Below the pieces are notes generated by a model that was not told the origin of the DNA, did no database searches, and was given only the letters and a program-made list of their open reading frames with translations. Made by a program: the position numbers and the translations under genes. A stretch of 64,000 bases of DNA from Castor canadensis (Eukaryota; Chordata; Mammalia; Rodentia; Castoridae): positions 122,601,308-122,665,307 of the forward strand of contig NC_133397.1 in assembly GCF_047511655.1 (NCBI RefSeq), given 5' to 3'. This document shows positions 24,548 to 30,500 of the stretch, piece by piece. The number at the start of each line of letters is the position of its first letter. Position 1 is the first letter of the stretch.

Positions 24548-27500
24548 GAGAGAGCAAGAGAGAGATGGATTTCATCCCTGAGTCATCTTAAGTCTGGTTC
24601 TCAGATTTTATTTTGGCTATAAAGGGATTAAATTCTCTATCAAAGAAATAGTAGTGAATTGCCCCATGATTAATTCATGTTTTTATTCTTTCTAGTTGTA
24701 TAAATTTGGAGAGACAGTTTCTATTGTTTTTTGGACGGACACGTGGAAACCAGAAAGCTTCTTTGACAAAGTGAAGAAAAACAGACAAAATGGCATGCAC
24801 ACATTGTGCTTACTAGGTGAGAGTTTGGGAGTTTCCTTAATGTCACAATATGGAGTTGTCAGGTGGTTATTTTGATTTTGTGTTAAGGTGAAGACTGTTT
24901 CATGGGTAACTAGCTAGAGGTAAGAACGACACAGTCTAGACGTTCTCTACGCCTAGTAGAGAGCTCCCAGCCTGGCGGCTCCAATGCCACGTGGGTATTC
25001 CCATGTACATGATGAGTTCATGCTGTCCCCCTCATGACCTCAGATCTTCTCCAGTGGTCCGTATTTTACCCAGCTGTCCAAGGGCTTCTTCTTGTCAATT
25101 TACTACAACTTAGGAGACTTGCACCAAGCTTTTATTCTCACTCTGAGCCAGTCTGCATCTTCCTAGGGTATTCTCTAAATACTGTGATATCAGTGCTCTC
25201 AGTGTCACAGAACGATTACATCTCAAAGAGACCCTGGAAGCATCTTAGTGAAACATGCTTTACAGATGAAGTTGAAGCTCATTGAGTAGCTTCCCCAGTG
25301 GAAGAACTGGTAGAATTCAGAAAACCTATTATTCATTGCTCCTTTTACTCTCCTGTCCTGCCCAAATTTTATTTCCTACTGGTGTGGAAAAAGCTAGGAT
25401 TGCTGTCTTTGTATAGCAAGATAATGGTACGGAGTTTCAGAAGGAAGTAGGCTTTGTATTCTACCAGAGGCCCTGCAACTGTACTGATTCACGTTTGTTA
25501 GTCAATCTCTATTCTAATACCACGTATGTAGAAAGAAATACGGGAGTTAGAGTTTTACCATTTAACTGCTGAAGAGACCCCAGCTCAGCGGTGTCTTTGA
25601 TAACTCTGAAATGATACTTAGAGTTGAATCAGAAGATAAAATTCCAGTGTTTCTGCTTACTAGCTAGAGAGTAACCTTTGTCTTTCTATTTGTCAAATAG
25701 GAATAAGCATTCCTGCCTCATGGGGTTATTTATTTAGATCAGTGACTCTCAAACTCTTTGTGGTTAAAGGACCAGAGTTGGGATTTAAAAAAAAAAAAAA
25801 GTCAGGGCTTTGAGCTTGCTAGGCAGGTGCTCTACCAATTGAGCATACATTCAGCCCTTTTTGCTCTGGTTATTTTTAGAAGTAGGGTTTCACTTTTTGA
25901 CCAGGCCAGCATGGACCATTATCTTCCTATTTTAGGCTTTCCTCTATAGCTGGGGATGACAGGCATGCGCCACTGCAACCCAGCTGTTGGTTGAGATGGA
26001 GTCTCACTGACTCTATCCATGGAGTCCCACGCTTGCCTGGGCTAGCCTCAAACTTCTATCCTCCCCATCTCAGCCTACTAAGTTGCTAGGATTGTGGGCA
26101 TGAGCCACTGGTGTCCAGAAGAAATTTCTTATTCTTTTTTCTCAGTGTTAGATTACTGTAAATGTTTATAGTACTTACTCTCACATATGTAGTTACAATA
26201 TCAGTTACTGGTAGCAAAAGCTCACATAATGGCATCAGTCCTCAAAACATAATTTGAAGTGTACTGTTTTAGTGATACTGTGTGTGAAGTTACCCAGCAG
26301 AATGTCTGCTACATAGCACGGAATGAGGACAGGAGATGAACACATGATTTTGGCCTTTATAATAATACAGATATTTAGAATAGTAGAAAACATTTCTATT
26401 TGGCACAGACTTTTAAAATTACTTGCATAACATAGCCACTTCTGTGTTATTTGATAATATATAATTTTATGCAACCTTGTCAATATGAAACCTAATCAGT
26501 ATATTTTGATAGGAAAGATGAACTAGCTAGTACAACTTATTGTTATTAATGGTTGGCATGTCATATAGGGTGAAATTAGAAATCAATATCCAGAGCAGGG
26601 GTTGGCAAACCAGTGCCCAGATATCATTTCTGGCCTGCTGCTTGTTTGGTCAAGAAGATCATATTGAAACATGGCCACCCACGTTCATTTTTGTATCGTG
26701 TATGGTAAGTTTTGTGCTGAAGAGGCAGTGGTAAGACTTGTAACAGACTTTATGGTGCTCAAAACCTGAAATATGTATTATCTACCCCTTTACAGAAGTT
26801 TGCCAACTCCTGATCAAGTATCCTGATCAGTGATACTTTATGGAATCTCACTGACTCTTTCCCCTACCTCGCAATCATCTGCTTTCGCATTAACTTGGCT
26901 TCTTTCTTCCTACTTCATAACAGCAAAGACTTTGCTTGTTCATTTTTGTTTTCCAGATATCTAGAAGTCTGGCATGGTATAGCTGCCATATAAATATTTA
27001 AGGAAAATATTATTATTTTCTCGGACTTGGTCTTATGGCACAGAAAATCTTAACCCTTGTTTGTTTATTCAATTCCAGCCAGAATATATTCCTTTTATTC
27101 TACTCACATTGATACGTAATGAACGTATATATGGTTCAAGCCGTAAAACTTTCTCTAACATTTCCTTTTTCTGACTTGTATCTGTCTCCCATAGTTAGCT
27201 TGTTTAATATGTTTCTTACTTTAGTTTATTGCCATTGGGATTTAGTGCTTTGATAGCAGTTAATTAGCATTATAGATTTGTCCTTGGATTTCCACGTGGG
27301 GACTTGTCTTATTTTTTTGTAGTCCTTACTAACATTTATTAATTGGGGTGGCCTCTACCACTAGATACATCCATTCTGTTAGTGGAAGTTTAGTTTAGAT
27401 CAATTAAGGCCAATAGTGAAGCACAAAGTAGAATGATGGGGAAAGGACACCTTTTAAAAGGACTTTTGTCAAAGGACAAACTAGTTAAATGTATTGAGGG

Positions 27501-30500
27501 ATGAAAAGTGGGGACTTGTCGGAGCTCAGGACACTACAGTGCATATGTGTTTTACAAGAGGACTGAAAGTTTTTAAAGTAGAACAGAGAAGAGTCTTAAG
27601 GAGAGGCTACCTGGAAGCCTCTTGTCATCTAGTCAGTCTGCCAGAAGTGAGGGCAAGGATGGCAAGCAGTGCTTATTGCTCAGAGAACTTTGGAAAGGCG
27701 GTGGAAAAACCAGTGTACAGGTGTTTATTGTTACCCTCTGCCCACTGTGGAGTTTGGTTCATTTTGAAAACTAAGGAAGTACTAGACATGGGTCCTGCCC
27801 TTAGAGTTGTGAAATCTAGTTTGGAACTAAAATGTTATGCACATGAAACTTTAAGGAACAGTCAAATTCTATTGTCTGGAGAGACAGGAAGGGTAAACTA
27901 GAACTTTGGCTCTCAAGTTCTCTTTCTAAGAGCTGTCTCTTTTCTTAGCTTTCCTGGGAAAAGACAAACAAGGTTAAACAATATGTCTTCCCTGCTCTGT
28001 TAACAAAAGCAGGAAGGAGTGTGAAGTAGAGGATGTCAAGATTCCAAATTCTCAAGCCGTCGATCTCATCACTCACTCATCTGGCATTTCCATTATGTGA
28101 GCTGGTAGTTTTTAAATGCCTGCACTGGGCCAAACCCACAGGGATTAGTGAGAAAAAAAACCATGGTAAGAAACCACAGCATTTAAAATTTACTTCAAGA
28201 AACAAGAACAATATCTGTGACATAACTAGAGGTTAATAAAGGGCAGCATTAATCATATCAGATTTCCAGAACAAAGAGCATTACGTGAGAAGCCAACAGA
28301 GACTTTGTGAAGGAATGGAACTTATGTTGCTTAGTAGTAGACTGAGATGGGCTGGTGAGTTGGTGGCAGTAGATGTTCAGAGTATCTGCTGGGTGCTTCC
28401 AATCATGCTAGGCCCTGGTACTAAGATGAGAAGGAGAAATTTACATTCTACCAAGGAGAATTAAAGAGGAAAAATGATGGACTGTGGGAAGACAAGGAAA
28501 AACCAATCTGAATTGAGACTCAGTCACTAAAAGTGATACTCATTCAACTAAAAAGCATTTGCCTGTAAAAATTCTCCCCAGCTTTTTTTTTGTTTTTAAA
28601 ATATGAAAGATTTTGTTATCAAAAATAACAATTTAAAGCTAGGAATGGTGGTATACTCCTGTAATTCCAGCACTCAGGAGGTAGAGGTAGGAGAATCACA
28701 GGCTTGAAGACAGTCTGGGCTACATAGTAAGACCATGTCTTTAAATTAAAAAAAAAAAAGTTAATACTTCACAGGTTCAAGGTGAATGAATTAACAAATG
28801 TGTTGAACTTATAAAAATCTTAACCACTGGTTCCTGTTGTATCATAATGTCCTGTTCATCTCTGCTATCATTGTAAGCAAACTCTAGAATACTTGATAAG
28901 AAAAACTTGTTGAGTTGCTTATGAAAGTTGTAGTGTCTATCAGAGACGCCTTAGTCACACCATATTTATTGTGCGGACACAGACCTTGGCATGTAAAACA
29001 GGAAGCAGCTGCTGCTCCTGCTGTTGTGCACAGAGTTCCTGTCAGGACCTAGAGTGGGTCTGCTTTTTACCTTTTACCAAATGGTTGAGCAAGCATCAGT
29101 GATTAAAGATATAGCGGATCAAGTATTTGCAGTGAGTGGATTGTCAGGTTTCATGAGGGCAGAGATCACGTGATGTCTGAGCAGGCTGCTATGGTGCCCT
29201 TACCTGCACAGTGTCTGACACACAGCCAGTGCTCCGAAGGCCTGGTAAGAATGAGGACTTGGTGTGCAAGTATTTATTTGTAATTAAAGCATGTCCTACT
29301 ATTCATAAGACAGCAACAGCTTCGTTTCAGAACGTGACAAGACTTTTTTCTACTCATGTTACATACATTGAAGCTTTTACATCCCGGGGCCTGAAAAACA
29401 AAAAAAAATAGAGCCAGGCACCAGTGGTTCACGCCAGTAATTCTAGCTACTCAGGGGGCAGAGATCTGAGGATTGTGGTTCAAAACTACCCAGGCAATTA
29501 GTTTGTGAGACCTATCTTGAAAAAAAAGCATCACAAAAAAAAGGGCTGGTAGAGTGGTTCAAGGTGTAGTCCCCGAGTTCAAACCAGTACCACAAAAATA
29601 AATAAATAAATAAATAGAATAGTATAGAAACATTAGCAGACTGTTCACTCGTCTGTGCAAGTTTCAGCTGGTAGAAATGAAGCAGATTTCAGTAAGCTGT
29701 TAGGTAGTCTATGCGCCGTTTACCTGTTGTCTTCTTCTCCCTCAGAAAACTAGATCTCTGCCGGATGGCCTCAGCCAAACTCGTGTTTGTTCTCTGACTG
29801 ATGGCCTGTAACCACAGACTTCCTTCTCTCATTTCCACGGCGAGGCCCAGGAATGAGCAGAGACTCAACAACTCGCACACAGGCATTTTGGAGACTTGGA
29901 AAAATGTTTCCCTAAAACTTAGCTGACTCCTAATTGCAGTTTAACGGTTTCATGTAAAGTTCTTAATTAAATTAAAAAATGATTCTTCATTTCCTACAGA
30001 TATCAAAGTAAAGGAGCAGTCTGTGGAAAACCTAATTAGGTACGTGCACTCTTGCACCTCTCCCTAGCTCTGTGGGCAGTTGAGGCCAGGGCCTTGTGCA
30101 TCCTGGGCAGGCGCATTGCCACGGGGCCACACACCCCCTCCCCACAGCAGCCTTCACGTAAGTTCTTATTCTGAGAGTGCTCACATCCATTTTAAATCCT
30201 TCATAATAAGTTCTACTTAAATGATATGAGTTCTAAAAATTGTTGAAAAATGAGCTTTCATCACCAGGTACACAGTAAACATTTTAATCTTGTAACTAGA
30301 AAGAAAGAGTGGAGTTGCAGAGTTTATAGACTTAACACTGAGAGCAGTGTCTGTCACTAGGCACTTGGTAAATCCGTGTGGAGTCAAACACTTAACACTT
30401 GAGTCCCAGGTCTGCCTCTCGTTGTGTGCTCTTGGCACTTCACTTCCCCGTCTGGCATTTAATTTCTTCATGTGTATGAAGATGCTCAGCTTCCTTCTCC

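Larger units (their letters stand above)
17773..24695 (+). other. DPH5: DPH5 intron 3 (6.9 kb)
   Basis: Bounded by GTAATG and TTCTAG. Contents: a composite SINE at its very start, an L1M 3' end at 18.2-18.5 kb, SINE units at 19.3, 19.7 and 20.5 kb, a MIR at 24.2 kb and a long TG repeat at 24.5 kb. I see nothing recognisable in 20600-22600 or 22930-24180. MIR- or L2-tail-like wording appears around 22750-22990. Confidence 0.85.
24817..29999 (+). other. DPH5: DPH5 intron 4 (5.2 kb)
   Basis: Bounded by GTGAGA and TACAG. It holds a MIR-like piece (25.6 kb), a MER5-like start interrupted by a SINE (25.75-26.12 kb), a short hAT-type DNA transposon (26.6-26.8 kb) and SINEs at 28.6 and 29.4 kb. I see nothing recognisable in 24900-25600, 26850-28000 or 29640-29990. 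MIR- or L3-tail-like wording appears near 28080-28160 and 28380-28450. Confidence 0.85.

Noticed and set aside
27494-27901. 135-codon open frame on the + strand in DPH5 intron 4
   Set aside because: No recognisable domain, no codon bias and no splice context; the size is expected by chance in a window this long.
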